A stretch of 64,000 nt of DNA, taken from Burkholderia paludis. Its GTDB lineage: Bacteria; Pseudomonadota; Gammaproteobacteria; Burkholderiales; Burkholderiaceae. Location: positions 1 to 64,000 of the forward strand of contig NZ_JPGL01000016.1 of assembly GCF_000732615.1 (NCBI RefSeq), given 5' to 3'. The notes beneath the pieces are model-generated. The model was not told where the DNA came from. It ran no database searches and was given only the letters and a program-made list of their open reading frames with translations. This document shows positions 43,279 through 51,855 of the stretch, in pieces. The stretch's first letter is position 1. Each line of letters starts with the position of its first letter. The translations under genes were made by a program, and so were the position numbers.

Positions 43279-43812
43279 TTACGAAACCCCTTCGATACCC
43301 GCGCAAGCCGGTTCGAACGCGAGCCCCCACGCATGGTCGAGCGGGATCTCGTCGCAGTTCGGCTGCGGGCCGCCGCGATCGACGACCACGAAATCGCTGA
43401 CCGCGTCGAGCGCGAGCAGCGGGTGGTGCCAGACACCCTTCGCATAATTCACGCCCTGCCACCCTTCGGCCAGGAACGCGCGCATCGCGTCGGGCCGGAA
43501 CTCGCCGGCCGGCGCGACGACGATCGCGTAACGCGACACCGCCGCGAGCGGGATGAACGCCTGGCTGCCGTGCGGATGGCGCTCCATCAGCGTGACCGCG
43601 ACCGGCAGCGCGCGCGGCTGCGCGCGGAACATGCTGACGAGCGGCCGGCCGCCGTCTGCGCACACGTCGATCGTCGCGAGATCGTGAAAGCGTTCGGTCG
43701 TGCCGCCGTTGATCGGGAAATGCCGCGCGCCTTCGAGTGCGATCACGTCGCCGAACGGCGCGAACGCTTCGCGGGTCAGGCGCTCGACGCGCAGGATGGG
43801 AGATCCGCTCAT
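43279..43812 (-). CDS. allA: ureidoglycolate lyase
   Basis: AllA converts ureidoglycolate to glyoxylate and urea, the last step of allantoate use after allantoicase. The 177-residue protein has the cupin-like family core ([35 protein letters not shown]). It follows alc by 14 bp with AAGGAGG before the ATG. The two enzymes act in series, so the order supports both calls. Confidence 0.92.
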   Translation of the reverse strand: MSGSPILRVERLTREAFAPFGDVIALEGARHFPINGGTTERFHDLATIDVCADGGRPLVSMFRAQPRALPVAVTLMERHPHGSQAFIPLAAVSRYAIVVAPAGEFRPDAMRAFLAEGWQGVNYAKGVWHHPLLALDAVSDFVVVDRGGPQPNCDEIPLDHAWGLAFEPACAGIEGVS

Positions 43813-43826
43813 GCCGTTGCCCTCCT

Positions 43827-44834
43827 TCAAGCCGGCTCGCCCCACAGACGCAGGCGCGACACGCCGCCGTCCGGGAAGATGTTGAAGCGCACGTGCGTGA
43901 CGGGGCCGAGCGCGGCGAGCTGGTCGAACGTGTGGACGTGATCCATCGACAGCTTCTGCTCGCCGAGCAGTTCGGCCCAGAACATCGCCTGCGTGACGAG
44001 CGAATCGTCGGTGCCGCCCGCGACCCGCGCGGCCTGCAGCGAGCAGCGGTCGGGGAAATTGCCCTTGAAGAACGCCGTGTCGACCTCGACGCGCCGGATG
44101 ACGCCCGGCCGCGCAAGCGCGACGATCGCCCAGTCGTTGCCGGGCTCGCGGCGCCGCCGCGTTTCCCAGCCGTCGCCCATGTTCGCGCCGCGCCCCGGCA
44201 TCAGCATCTGCGAGGCCGCGCCGAAGTGCTGGTTGTTCGCGGCCACCAGGTGGCCGCCGTTCTCGATCGCCGCGAGGTCGACCAGCTCGCCGGCCGGCTG
44301 GTCGCGCCAGTCGCGCTGCGGCTGGCCGTACACGCGCAACCGCGCGAGCCCGCCGTCCGGATACAGGTTCACGCGCAGGTGCGTGTACGGTTGCGCATCG
44401 GCGACGCTCACGTAGTGATGCGCATTGCCCTGCAGCGTCGTCGCCGGAACGATCGTGCGCCATTCGGCGTTGTCGGGGGGCGTGTCGCCTTCGGCGATAC
44501 ACGCATCGATCGACGCGGCCGGCGGGAAGTTGCCGGTGAAGTGGCTCGTGTCGAGGTCGACGCCGTGAATCACGCCCGGCCGCGCGAGCCGCACCACGCA
44601 GAAGTCGTGGCCGGTCGTGCGCTTGCGGCGCGTTTCCCAGCCGTCCATCCACTTGCCGTGGTCGTCATACTTGCCGGGAATGAACACCGCCGGCTCGGGA
44701 TTGAGCATGCGTTCCTTCGGCGCGAAGAATTCGTCGCTGGCAAACAGCGCCTGCGCACCGAGGCGCGGGTCGGCAAGGTTCATGTAACGCCGTGCGAACG
44801 CCGGCGCGTCCGGATCGAGAATGGGGGCTGCCAT
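43827..44834 (-). CDS. alc: allantoicase
   Basis: Allantoicase splits allantoate to ureidoglycolate and urea. The 335-residue protein carries the family duplication: two similar discoidin-like halves, each with a [16 protein letters not shown] motif (near residues 75 and 230) and a following [26 protein letters not shown] segment. ATG at 44834 has AGGAG upstream. It lies between dctA and allA, all on the minus strand. Confidence 0.93.
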   Translation of the reverse strand: MAAPILDPDAPAFARRYMNLADPRLGAQALFASDEFFAPKERMLNPEPAVFIPGKYDDHGKWMDGWETRRKRTTGHDFCVVRLARPGVIHGVDLDTSHFTGNFPPAASIDACIAEGDTPPDNAEWRTIVPATTLQGNAHHYVSVADAQPYTHLRVNLYPDGGLARLRVYGQPQRDWRDQPAGELVDLAAIENGGHLVAANNQHFGAASQMLMPGRGANMGDGWETRRRREPGNDWAIVALARPGVIRRVEVDTAFFKGNFPDRCSLQAARVAGGTDDSLVTQAMFWAELLGEQKLSMDHVHTFDQLAALGPVTHVRFNIFPDGGVSRLRLWGEPA

Positions 44835-44941
44835 GTCGTCTCCTGAGGTTCGATGAAGGGCCGGCGCGTCGAGGCGCCGGCCACATGAATGCCGGATGCG
44901 CGGGGCGGCCGCGAGCGCCGCCGCTCCGCGCGGGGTCGCGC

Positions 44942-46264
44942 TCAGAGCGCGTGAGCCTGGTCGCCGGCGACCGGGGCCGCGCGGCCTTCCTCTTCGGCGG
45001 GCACGTAGCGCAGCTCGCGATTCAGCACGCGCGTCGCGCGGGCGCGGTCGATGTCGTTCTCCCACACCGCGACCACAACCGTCGCGACGCAGTTGCCGAT
45101 CAGGTTGGTCAGCGCGCGGGCGATGCCGACGAACCAGTCGACCGGCAGGATCAGCACGAGGCCCAGCACCGGGATCGCGGGGATCGCCGACAGCGTCGCC
45201 GCGAGGATCACGATCGCCGACCCGGGGATGCCGTGCGCGCCCTTCGACGTAACGAGCGACACGAGCAGCACGACGATCAGGTCGTGCGTCGACAGCGGCG
45301 TATTGGTGGCCTGCGCGATGAACAGCACGGCGAGCGTCAGGTAGATCGAGAAGCCGTCGAGGTTGAACGAATAGCCGGTCGGGATCACGAGGCCGACCGT
45401 CGAATCCTTGACGCCCATGTATTCGAGCTTGCGCATCACCTGCGGCAGCACCGCGTCCGACGACGCCGTGCCGAGCACGATCGACAGTTCCTCGCGCAGG
45501 TAGCGGATCAGCTTGAACACCGAGAAGCCCGCGAGCCGCATCACCGTACCGAGCACGACCGTGACGAACACGAAGCAGCTCAGGTAGAACACCGCGACGA
45601 GGTAGCCGAGCTGCTTGAGCGACGCGACGCCGTACTTGCCGGTCGTGAACGCGATCGCGCCGAGCACGCCGAGCGGCGCGAGCTTGATGATGAAGCCGAT
45701 GATCCGGAAGAACACGTGCGACAGTTCCTCGATCAGCGAGTTGACGCGCTGCGCCTTGTCGCCGAGCAGCGACAGCGCGGAGCCGAACAGCACCGCGAAC
45801 ACGAGGATCTGCAGGATGTCGCCCTTCGCGAACGCGTCGATCGCGGTCTCGGGGATGATCTTCATCAGGTAGCCGGCCGTGTCCTTCAGGCTCTCGGCGT
45901 TCTTCGCATACGACGCGAGCGACGCCGCGTCGAGCGAGCGCAGGTCGATGTTCATCCCGACGCCCGGGCGCGTGAGCCAGGCGAGCACGAGGCCGATGCC
46001 GAGCGCGAGCGTCGTCATCACCTCGAAGTAGACGACCGCCTTCAGGCCGACCCGGCCGACCTTCTTCAGATCGCCCGCGTTGGCCATCCCGCTGACCACG
46101 ACGCAGAACACGATCGGGCCGATCACCATCTTGATCAGCTTCAGGAAGCCGTCGCCGAGCGGCCGTAGCGATTCGGCGAAATGCGGGAAGAACGCGCCGA
46201 GCGCGACCCCCAGGATCAATGCGACGACTACCCGGCCAAACAGCGAATTGAGGAATTTCGACAC
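44942..46264 (-). CDS. dctA: C4-dicarboxylate transporter DctA
   Basis: DctA is a Na+/H+-coupled symporter for succinate, fumarate, malate and, in some species, orotate. The 440-residue protein shows eight or so membrane segments and the DAACS-family serine-rich SSDAVLPQ loop and [16 protein letters not shown] motif. The start is GTG at 46264, with GGGAG seven bases before it; TTG at 46282 is less likely. Promoter and operator lie just upstream. The 107-bp gap to alc may allow co-transcription. Confidence 0.9.
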   Translation of the reverse strand: MSKFLNSLFGRVVVALILGVALGAFFPHFAESLRPLGDGFLKLIKMVIGPIVFCVVVSGMANAGDLKKVGRVGLKAVVYFEVMTTLALGIGLVLAWLTRPGVGMNIDLRSLDAASLASYAKNAESLKDTAGYLMKIIPETAIDAFAKGDILQILVFAVLFGSALSLLGDKAQRVNSLIEELSHVFFRIIGFIIKLAPLGVLGAIAFTTGKYGVASLKQLGYLVAVFYLSCFVFVTVVLGTVMRLAGFSVFKLIRYLREELSIVLGTASSDAVLPQVMRKLEYMGVKDSTVGLVIPTGYSFNLDGFSIYLTLAVLFIAQATNTPLSTHDLIVVLLVSLVTSKGAHGIPGSAIVILAATLSAIPAIPVLGLVLILPVDWFVGIARALTNLIGNCVATVVVAVWENDIDRARATRVLNRELRYVPAEEEGRAAPVAGDQAHAL

Positions 46265-46305
46265 GGCGCTCTCCCGATCCAACGGTTGCAGTTTCGTCTG
46301 TTCAT

Positions 46306-46362
46306 ACTGGTAAGACCAGTGATGTTATGGTGGATAGTAGGAAGCCGATATAGTGGCGTCAA
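46306..46362 (-). promoter_or_regulatory. dctA promoter with FadR-type operator
   Basis: On the minus strand TTGACG (46357-46362) and TACTAT (46334-46339) are spaced by 17 bp, placing the start near 46327. The palindrome ACTGGTAAGACCAGT (46306-46320) lies just after it, the place for a roadblock-type repressor site, with the GGT-NNN-ACC core known for FadR-family regulators. Confidence 0.72.
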
Positions 46363-46472
46363 GGACGGACAAAATAGGGATTTCCCGCCCCTTCGCACGC
46401 GTCGTTCCTGCCCCGGCACGAGCCGGGTCGTGGCTTTCCCGTAGGGCGCTCATGCACCGCGCAAGTGCGGAT

Positions 46473-46493
46473 TACAATGCCGGTCAGACCGGC
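46473..46493 (+). promoter_or_regulatory. regulator -10 box and matching palindrome
   Basis: TACAAT (46473-46478) is a likely -10 for the FadR-type gene. Immediately after it GCCGGTCAGACCGGC (46479-46493) shares the GGT-N-AGACC core with the dctA operator, so the regulator probably controls itself. Confidence 0.65.
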
Positions 46494-46506
46494 CATCGTT
46501 CGCATC

Positions 46507-47199
46507 ATGAAAAATGTTCCACATACCGTGACCGACGCCGCCATCGCGACGATCCGCGACCGGATCGAGACAGGCGTGTATCCGGTCGGCAGCCTGCTGC
46601 CGGCCCAGCGCCAGCTCTCCGAGGAGCTGGAGATCAGCCGCGCGTCGCTGCGCGAGGCGCTGTCGACGCTCGAGGCGCTCGGGATGCTGCGCATCCGCGC
46701 GGGCAAGGGCGTGTACGTCGAAAGCGCGCAGGCCGCGACCGCGCACGCGTGGCAGTTCGCCGAGCAGTCGTCGCCGCCCGATACCTACCAGATGCGCTAT
46801 GCGCTCGAGGGGTTCGCCGCGCGGATGGCCGCGCACGTCGTCAGCGACGACGACATCGCGTGGTTCGAGACCAACCTGACCGACCTGCACGCCGCGCTGT
46901 CCGACAGCGCGCTCGACGAAGCGTCGCAGCTCGACTTCGACTTCCACATGCGGATCATCCACCTCGCCGGCAACGCGGCGATCGAATCGATCCTGCGCAG
47001 CAGCGCCGACATCATGAAGGAAAGCCAGCGGATGCCGTTCTACCGGCGCGAACTGCTGCTGTCGACCTGGCACGAGCACCGCGCGATCGTCGATGCGCTG
47101 ATCGCGCGCGACGCATCCGCCGCGGGCAGCGCGATCGAGACGCACATCGCGAACGCCGCGCAGCGCGCCGGCATCTTCTTCCCGACGCCGCGCGTGTAA
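46507..47199 (+). CDS. FadR-type GntR-family regulator
   Basis: The 230-residue protein has a GntR winged helix at the N-terminus (GVYPVGSLLPAQRQLSEELEISRASLREALSTLEALG region) and an all-helical FCD effector domain with conserved Asp/His positions (DFDFHMRIIHLAGN, WHEHRAIVDAL). It is divergent from dctA-alc-allA, and matching palindromes at both promoters support control of that operon. The effector is unknown. Confidence 0.88.
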   Translation: MKNVPHTVTDAAIATIRDRIETGVYPVGSLLPAQRQLSEELEISRASLREALSTLEALGMLRIRAGKGVYVESAQAATAHAWQFAEQSSPPDTYQMRYALEGFAARMAAHVVSDDDIAWFETNLTDLHAALSDSALDEASQLDFDFHMRIIHLAGNAAIESILRSSADIMKESQRMPFYRRELLLSTWHEHRAIVDALIARDASAAGSAIETHIANAAQRAGIFFPTPRV

Positions 47200-47229
47200 C
47201 GCGGCCGCGCCGCCGCGTGGTCGCGCCGG

Positions 47230-48120
47230 TCACCCGCCCGACGGTTCGCGATACGCGAGCGCGCGCTCGATGAACGCGCGCGCCGCGACGCTGCGGTACG
47301 CGCCCTTGCGCGTGAGCAGCGCGGCCGTGCGCGTGGGCAGCGGCGGATCGATCTCCAGCGCGCACAGGTCGCTGCTCTCGCGCGCAACCGCGTGAGGCAG
47401 CACCGTCGCGAGCCGGCCGCGCCGCACGAGCTCGAGCACGGCGCTGATCGTGTTCGTCTCGATCGCGATCTTCGGCTGCGCGCCATGCTCGATGAAATAC
47501 CGGTCGATGCGCTCGCGTGTCGCGAACGCGCGGCTCAGCAGCACCAGCGGCTCGCCGCCGAGTTCCGCCGGCGTCAGCGCACGGCGGCGCCGCGCGAGAC
47601 GGTGCGTGCGGCCCGTCACGAGCGCAAGCGGCTCGTCCCACAGTGGCAGCGCGTCGATGTCCGGCGCACGCGGCGGTACGAACCCGAAGCCCGCGTCGAG
47701 ACGATCGTCGGCGAGCAGCGCCTCGATGCGCTCTTGCGGCATCGCGTCGATCGTCAGCGCGACGTTCGGATAGTCGGCATGGAACGCGTCGATCAGCGAG
47801 CCGCTCAGGTAGGCCGCGAAGGTCGGCATCATCGCGAGCCGCAACGAGCCGCCGCCGAGATCGGCCACGTCGTGCAGCGCACGCTGCCCCGTATCGAGTT
47901 CCTGCAGCGCGGCGCGCGCGTGGCGCGCATAGACTTCGCCGAATTCGGTGAGGCGCACCGTGCGGCCCGACCGGTCGAACAGCGGCACGCCGAGCGTCGC
48001 CTCGAGCTGGCGGACCTGCTGCGACAGCGTCGGCTGCGACACGTGCAGCGCGTCGGCCGCGCGCGTGAAGCTGCGCTGCTCGGCGACGGCCAGGAAATAG
48101 CGGATGTGGCGGAGTAGCAT
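47230..48120 (-). CDS. LysR-family regulator (CynR-like)
   Basis: The 296-residue protein begins MLLRHIRYFLAVAEQRSFTRAADALHVSQPTLSQQV and has the LysR effector domain. The start at 48120 is canonical; the frame is open further upstream without similarity. It is divergent from an MFS transporter, a common LysR arrangement, and has a palindrome just before its start. Confidence 0.9.
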   Translation of the reverse strand: MLLRHIRYFLAVAEQRSFTRAADALHVSQPTLSQQVRQLEATLGVPLFDRSGRTVRLTEFGEVYARHARAALQELDTGQRALHDVADLGGGSLRLAMMPTFAAYLSGSLIDAFHADYPNVALTIDAMPQERIEALLADDRLDAGFGFVPPRAPDIDALPLWDEPLALVTGRTHRLARRRRALTPAELGGEPLVLLSRAFATRERIDRYFIEHGAQPKIAIETNTISAVLELVRRGRLATVLPHAVARESSDLCALEIDPPLPTRTAALLTRKGAYRSVAARAFIERALAYREPSGG

Positions 48121-48125
48121 CGCGG

Positions 48126-48147
48126 CCAATGTATTGGGATTGCCAAT
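48126..48147. promoter_or_regulatory. LysR-type binding site
   Basis: ATTGGGATTGCCAAT (48133-48147) has perfect ATTGG/CCAAT arms and the T-N11-A spacing of LysR sites; a further CCAAT at 48126-48130 makes a third half-site. It lies only six bases upstream of the LysR start codon. The rest of the 327-bp gap to the MFS gene is very GC-rich with a short tandem repeat (CCCCGTGCCGCCGGC, around 48395-48425) and no gene. Confidence 0.6.
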
Positions 48148-48447
48148 GCAGCCCATAAGGATCCAGTCTTGGACGCTATGGGTCGATTCCCGCATCATAC
48201 CCACATCCGCTCCCGTGCCCCGCGCCTGTCGCCGCACCGGAACGGCACGCCCGGGCCCGCCTTCCCGCGCCCGCCGCACGACGATCCGCCGCCCGCCCGA
48301 TCCGGGGAGCCGGGCGCGATCCGCCCGGCGCGCAGCGGCTCACCGCCGATCCGTCGACGCCGGCCCCGACCTCCGTCAACCCGCGCAGCCGCCGGCCCCG
48401 TGCCGCCGGCCCCGTGCCGCCGGCCTGTCGCCGCCTTTCTCGCGACC

Positions 48448-49647
48448 ATGGAACCGCATCACGACAACCACCCTCCCCTCACTCGTGGCATGACGCTGCT
48501 GTTCGCCTGCGCGTGCGGCATCGTCATCGGCAACATCTATTACGCGCAGCCGCTGCTCGCGGCCATCGCGCGAAGTTTCGGGCGCGCGCCGACCGAGCTC
48601 GGCTATCTCGTCACGCTGACGCAGCTCGGCTATGCGGCGAGCCTGCTGCTGATCGTCCCGCTCGGCGACGCGGTCAACCGCCACACGCTGATCGTGCGGC
48701 TTCTGATGCTCAACGTCGTCGCCCTGGTCGCGGTCACGGTCAGCACGAACTTCACGATGTTCGTCGTCGCGAACGTCGCGGTCGGCTTCGTCACGTGTTC
48801 GACCCAGCTGCTCGTGCCGTTCGCGGCGTCGCTCGCCGATGCACGCTCGCGCGGCCGCGCGGTCGGCACCGTGATGAGCGGGCTGCTGCTCGGCATCCTG
48901 CTCGCGCGCGTCGCGGCCGGCGCGATCGCCGACGGGTTCGGCTGGCGCGCGGTGTACGGCATCGCCGCGTCGCTGGTGCTCGCGCTGACCGCCGTGCTCG
49001 CCGCGAAGCTGCCGAAGGATCGCCGTACCACGCGCGTCGACTACGCGGCGCTGATGAAGTCGCTCGTCGCGCTGGTGCGCGCGCAACCGCTGATCGCGCT
49101 GCGCTCCGCCTACGGCGCGCTCGTGTTCGCGTGCTTCAGCCTGCTGTGGACCGGCCTCACGTTCCTGCTGAGCCAGCCGCCGTATGGTTATTCCGAAGGA
49201 CAGATCGGCCTGTTCGGGATCGTCGGCGCGGTAGGCGCGCTCGCGGCGACGTCGGCCGGCCGGCTCGTCGATCGCGGGCACGGCAATGCGGCGACCGGGC
49301 TGTTCGCGGCCGCCGTGCTTGGATCGTTCGCGCTGATCGCGGCCGGCGCGCACTCGCTCGCGGCGCTGATCGCGGGCATCCTGCTGCTCGACGTCGGCGT
49401 GCAGGGGATGCACATCTCGAACCAGAGCGTGATCTATGCGCTGGCCGGCAACGCACGCAGCCGCGTGACGACGCTCTACCTGACGAGCTACTTCATCGGC
49501 GGCGCGTTCGGGTCGTTCGCGGCGAGCGTCGCGTACGGCAGCGACGGCTGGCGCGGCGTCTGCATCGCGGGCGCGGCGCTGTCGGGCGTACTGATCGCGC
49601 TGTGGCTCGCGTCGCAGCGCATCGGCGCGCGGCAGGTCACGCAGTAG
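48448..49647 (+). CDS. MFS transporter
   Basis: The 399-residue protein has about 12 membrane helices and the MFS motif GDAVNRHTLIV between the second and third. The N-terminal NIYYAQPLLAAIARSFG pattern is frequent in MFS members of unknown substrate. ATG at 48448 gives a short cytoplasmic tail; earlier starts would add a Pro/Arg-rich stretch. Probably controlled by the divergent LysR gene. Confidence 0.85.
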   Translation: MEPHHDNHPPLTRGMTLLFACACGIVIGNIYYAQPLLAAIARSFGRAPTELGYLVTLTQLGYAASLLLIVPLGDAVNRHTLIVRLLMLNVVALVAVTVSTNFTMFVVANVAVGFVTCSTQLLVPFAASLADARSRGRAVGTVMSGLLLGILLARVAAGAIADGFGWRAVYGIAASLVLALTAVLAAKLPKDRRTTRVDYAALMKSLVALVRAQPLIALRSAYGALVFACFSLLWTGLTFLLSQPPYGYSEGQIGLFGIVGAVGALAATSAGRLVDRGHGNAATGLFAAAVLGSFALIAAGAHSLAALIAGILLLDVGVQGMHISNQSVIYALAGNARSRVTTLYLTSYFIGGAFGSFAASVAYGSDGWRGVCIAGAALSGVLIALWLASQRIGARQVTQ

Positions 49648-49650
49648 TGC

Positions 49651-49715
49651 GGCAGCGCTTGCGCTGCCACGACGCAAAAAAAGCACGCCGCGCGGATCGC
49701 GGGCGTGCCTTTTTC
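49651..49715. terminator. terminator region after the MFS gene
   Basis: A GGCAGCGC/GCGCTGCC hairpin (49651-49668) is followed by AAAAAAA, a GCACGCC...GGCGTGC stem and TTTTT, so both the MFS gene (+) and idnD (-) can end here. Confidence 0.8.
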
Positions 49716-49760
49716 AACGATGCCGGCCTGCCGATGGTACTGCGCGCAGGCGCCGGGCCG

Positions 49761-50819
49761 TCACGCGGCCTCGTCCGCGAAATCGATCAGCACCTTCATC
49801 GCTCGCTGCCGGTCGCCGGCCAGCTCGAACGCGAGGTTCGCGTCGCGCATCGGGAACACGCGCGTGACGGCGGGCCGCAGGTCGACGCGCCCCGCGTTGA
49901 TCAACTGCACCGCGAGCGCGAATTCCGCATGGAAGCGGAACGAACCGCAGATCGACAGCTCCTTCGCGACCACGACGTTCTGCGGCAGGCTGACGTCGCC
50001 GCCGAGCCCGAGCTGCACGACGACGCCGCGCGGCCGCATCACCTCCAGCCCGTCGCGCAGCGCGCGCGCATTGCCGGAACACTCGATCATCACGTCGAAC
50101 GTGCCCTTGTCGGCGCCGTAGCGCTCGACCCACCCGGCATCGGCCGACGCATTGATCATGCGATCGGCGCCCAGCGCGCCCGCCACCGCCAGCGGCGCAT
50201 CGACCACGTCGGTCGCGACGATCTCCGCCGCACCATGCACGCGCGCCGCCGCGACCGCCAGCACGCCGATCGGCCCGCACCCCGACACGAGCACGCGCTT
50301 GCCGATCAGCGGGCCCGCGCGCGACACCGCATGCAGCCCGACCGCGAACGGCTCGGCGAGCGCCGCGAGCGACAGCGGCACGTGATCGGCCACCTTCACG
50401 CACTGCCCCGCGTCGCACACGAGCGCGTTGCGAAACGCCCCCTGCACGTGCGGCATCCGCATCGCGCTGCCGTAGAAGCGCATGTCGAGACACTGGTTCG
50501 GCAGCCCTTCGAGGCAGTAGCGGCATGCACCGCACGGCCGGCTCGGATTGACCGCGACGCGATCGCCGACCCTCACCGACGTCACGTCCGGCGCCACTTC
50601 CGCGACCGTGCCGGCCACCTCGTGACCGAGCACCATCGGCTGCTGCAGCCGGATCGCGCCGAACCCGCCGTGCCGGAAGTAATGAAGGTCGGAGCCGCAG
50701 ATGCCGCCCATCGCGACATCGACGCGCACCTGGCCCGGGCCGATCTCGCCCGCGTCCTGCCCCTCGACCCGCAGGTCGTTCGGCCCGTGGATCACGACAC
50801 ACATGCAACGCATACGCAT
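49761..50819 (-). CDS. idnD: L-idonate 5-dehydrogenase
   Basis: IdnD oxidises L-idonate to 5-ketogluconate with NAD(P)+. The 352-residue zinc-dependent dehydrogenase has GGICGSDLHYFRHG with catalytic Zn ligands, GHEVAGTV, the structural Zn cysteines CGACRYC...QC, MRFYGSAMRMPHVQGAF typical of idonate dehydrogenases, and GCGPIG for NAD binding. ATG at 50819 has GGAGG five bases before it. It ends the idn operon. Confidence 0.9.
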   Translation of the reverse strand: MRMRCMCVVIHGPNDLRVEGQDAGEIGPGQVRVDVAMGGICGSDLHYFRHGGFGAIRLQQPMVLGHEVAGTVAEVAPDVTSVRVGDRVAVNPSRPCGACRYCLEGLPNQCLDMRFYGSAMRMPHVQGAFRNALVCDAGQCVKVADHVPLSLAALAEPFAVGLHAVSRAGPLIGKRVLVSGCGPIGVLAVAAARVHGAAEIVATDVVDAPLAVAGALGADRMINASADAGWVERYGADKGTFDVMIECSGNARALRDGLEVMRPRGVVVQLGLGGDVSLPQNVVVAKELSICGSFRFHAEFALAVQLINAGRVDLRPAVTRVFPMRDANLAFELAGDRQRAMKVLIDFADEAA

Positions 50820-50829
50820 GACACCCTCC

Positions 50830-51786
50830 TCAGGCGACCGGCGTGAGCAGCGGCTCGCCGGCGAAGTGCGCGGCGAGGTTGTCGCGCACCAGCCAGCCCA
50901 TCGCCTGGCGCGTCTCGATCGTCCCGCTCGCATGGTGCGGCTGCAGCAGCACGTTCGGCAACGCGAGGAAACGCGGGTCGATGCGCGGTTCGTTCCAGAA
51001 CACGTCGAGCGCCGCGCCGGCGATCGCGTTGCGCTCGAGCGCATCGAGCAGCGCCGGTTCGTCGACGGTCGTGCCGCGCGACACGTTCACGAGATAGCCC
51101 TTCGGCCCGAGCGCGTCGAGCACGGCGGCGTCGACGAGGTGGCGTGTCGTCGGCCCGCCCGCGAGCGTGACGATCAGCAGGTCGCACCAGCCGGCCAGCT
51201 CGGCGAGGTCGCCGAAGAAACGGTGCGGGCTGTCCGCGCGCGGCGCGACGTCGAAGTAGCCGAGCTCGACGTCGAAGCCGGACAGCCGGCGCGCGAGCGT
51301 CGAGCCGATCCGGCCGAAGCCGACCACGCCGACGCGCTTGCCGTAGAGCCGCGTGACGAGCGGCATGTCGCCGTCGCGCCACGCGCCGGAACGCACGTAG
51401 GCGTCGCCGGCGTCGATCCGGCGCATCATCGCGAGCGCGAGCCCGACGCCGAGATCGGCCACGTCGCCGGTCAGCACGTCGGGCGTATTCGTCACGCGAA
51501 TGCCGCGTGCGCGCGCCGCGGCGAGATCGATCGCGTCGGTGCCGACGCCGTAGCACGCGATGATCTCGAGCTTCGGCAGCGCGGCGATCAGTTCCGCATT
51601 CGCGCCGAGATCGCCGCGCGTCGCGAGCGCGCGCACGCCGGCGCCGTGCTCGGCGAGGAACGCCGCGCGGTCGGCGGCTTCCCACAGCCGGTGGACGTCA
51701 TAGCCGGCCGTCAGCCAGGCGTCGTCCCACGGCTGGTAAGGGCCCGTCATCAGCAGTTCGGGCCGCTGGATCGATTCTTGCGCCAT
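50830..51786 (-). CDS. 2-hydroxyacid dehydrogenase (glyoxylate/2-ketogluconate reductase-like)
   Basis: The 318-residue D-isomer-specific 2-hydroxyacid dehydrogenase has the NAD(P) motif GFGRIGSTLARR (GxGxxG), and the catalytic Arg/Glu/His set visible in NVSRGTTVDEPAL and QPHHASGT. It begins 10 bp upstream of idnD. GhrB-type enzymes reduce 2-ketogluconate, so a 2-ketoaldonate role in this operon is likely but inferred. Confidence 0.85.
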   Translation of the reverse strand: MAQESIQRPELLMTGPYQPWDDAWLTAGYDVHRLWEAADRAAFLAEHGAGVRALATRGDLGANAELIAALPKLEIIACYGVGTDAIDLAAARARGIRVTNTPDVLTGDVADLGVGLALAMMRRIDAGDAYVRSGAWRDGDMPLVTRLYGKRVGVVGFGRIGSTLARRLSGFDVELGYFDVAPRADSPHRFFGDLAELAGWCDLLIVTLAGGPTTRHLVDAAVLDALGPKGYLVNVSRGTTVDEPALLDALERNAIAGAALDVFWNEPRIDPRFLALPNVLLQPHHASGTIETRQAMGWLVRDNLAAHFAGEPLLTPVA

Positions 51787-51855
51787 CTGCGCTTGCTCCT
51801 GTCGAGGTAAATTGAATGCGAAAGCGTGCCGGGCCGCATCGGCCGCCCGGCCCGG

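Noticed and set aside
48390-48430. possible phase-variation repeat before the MFS gene
   Set aside because: Only two copies of a 15-bp unit (CCCCGTGCCGCCGGC) occur, too few to suggest slippage control, and they are outside the promoter-like part.
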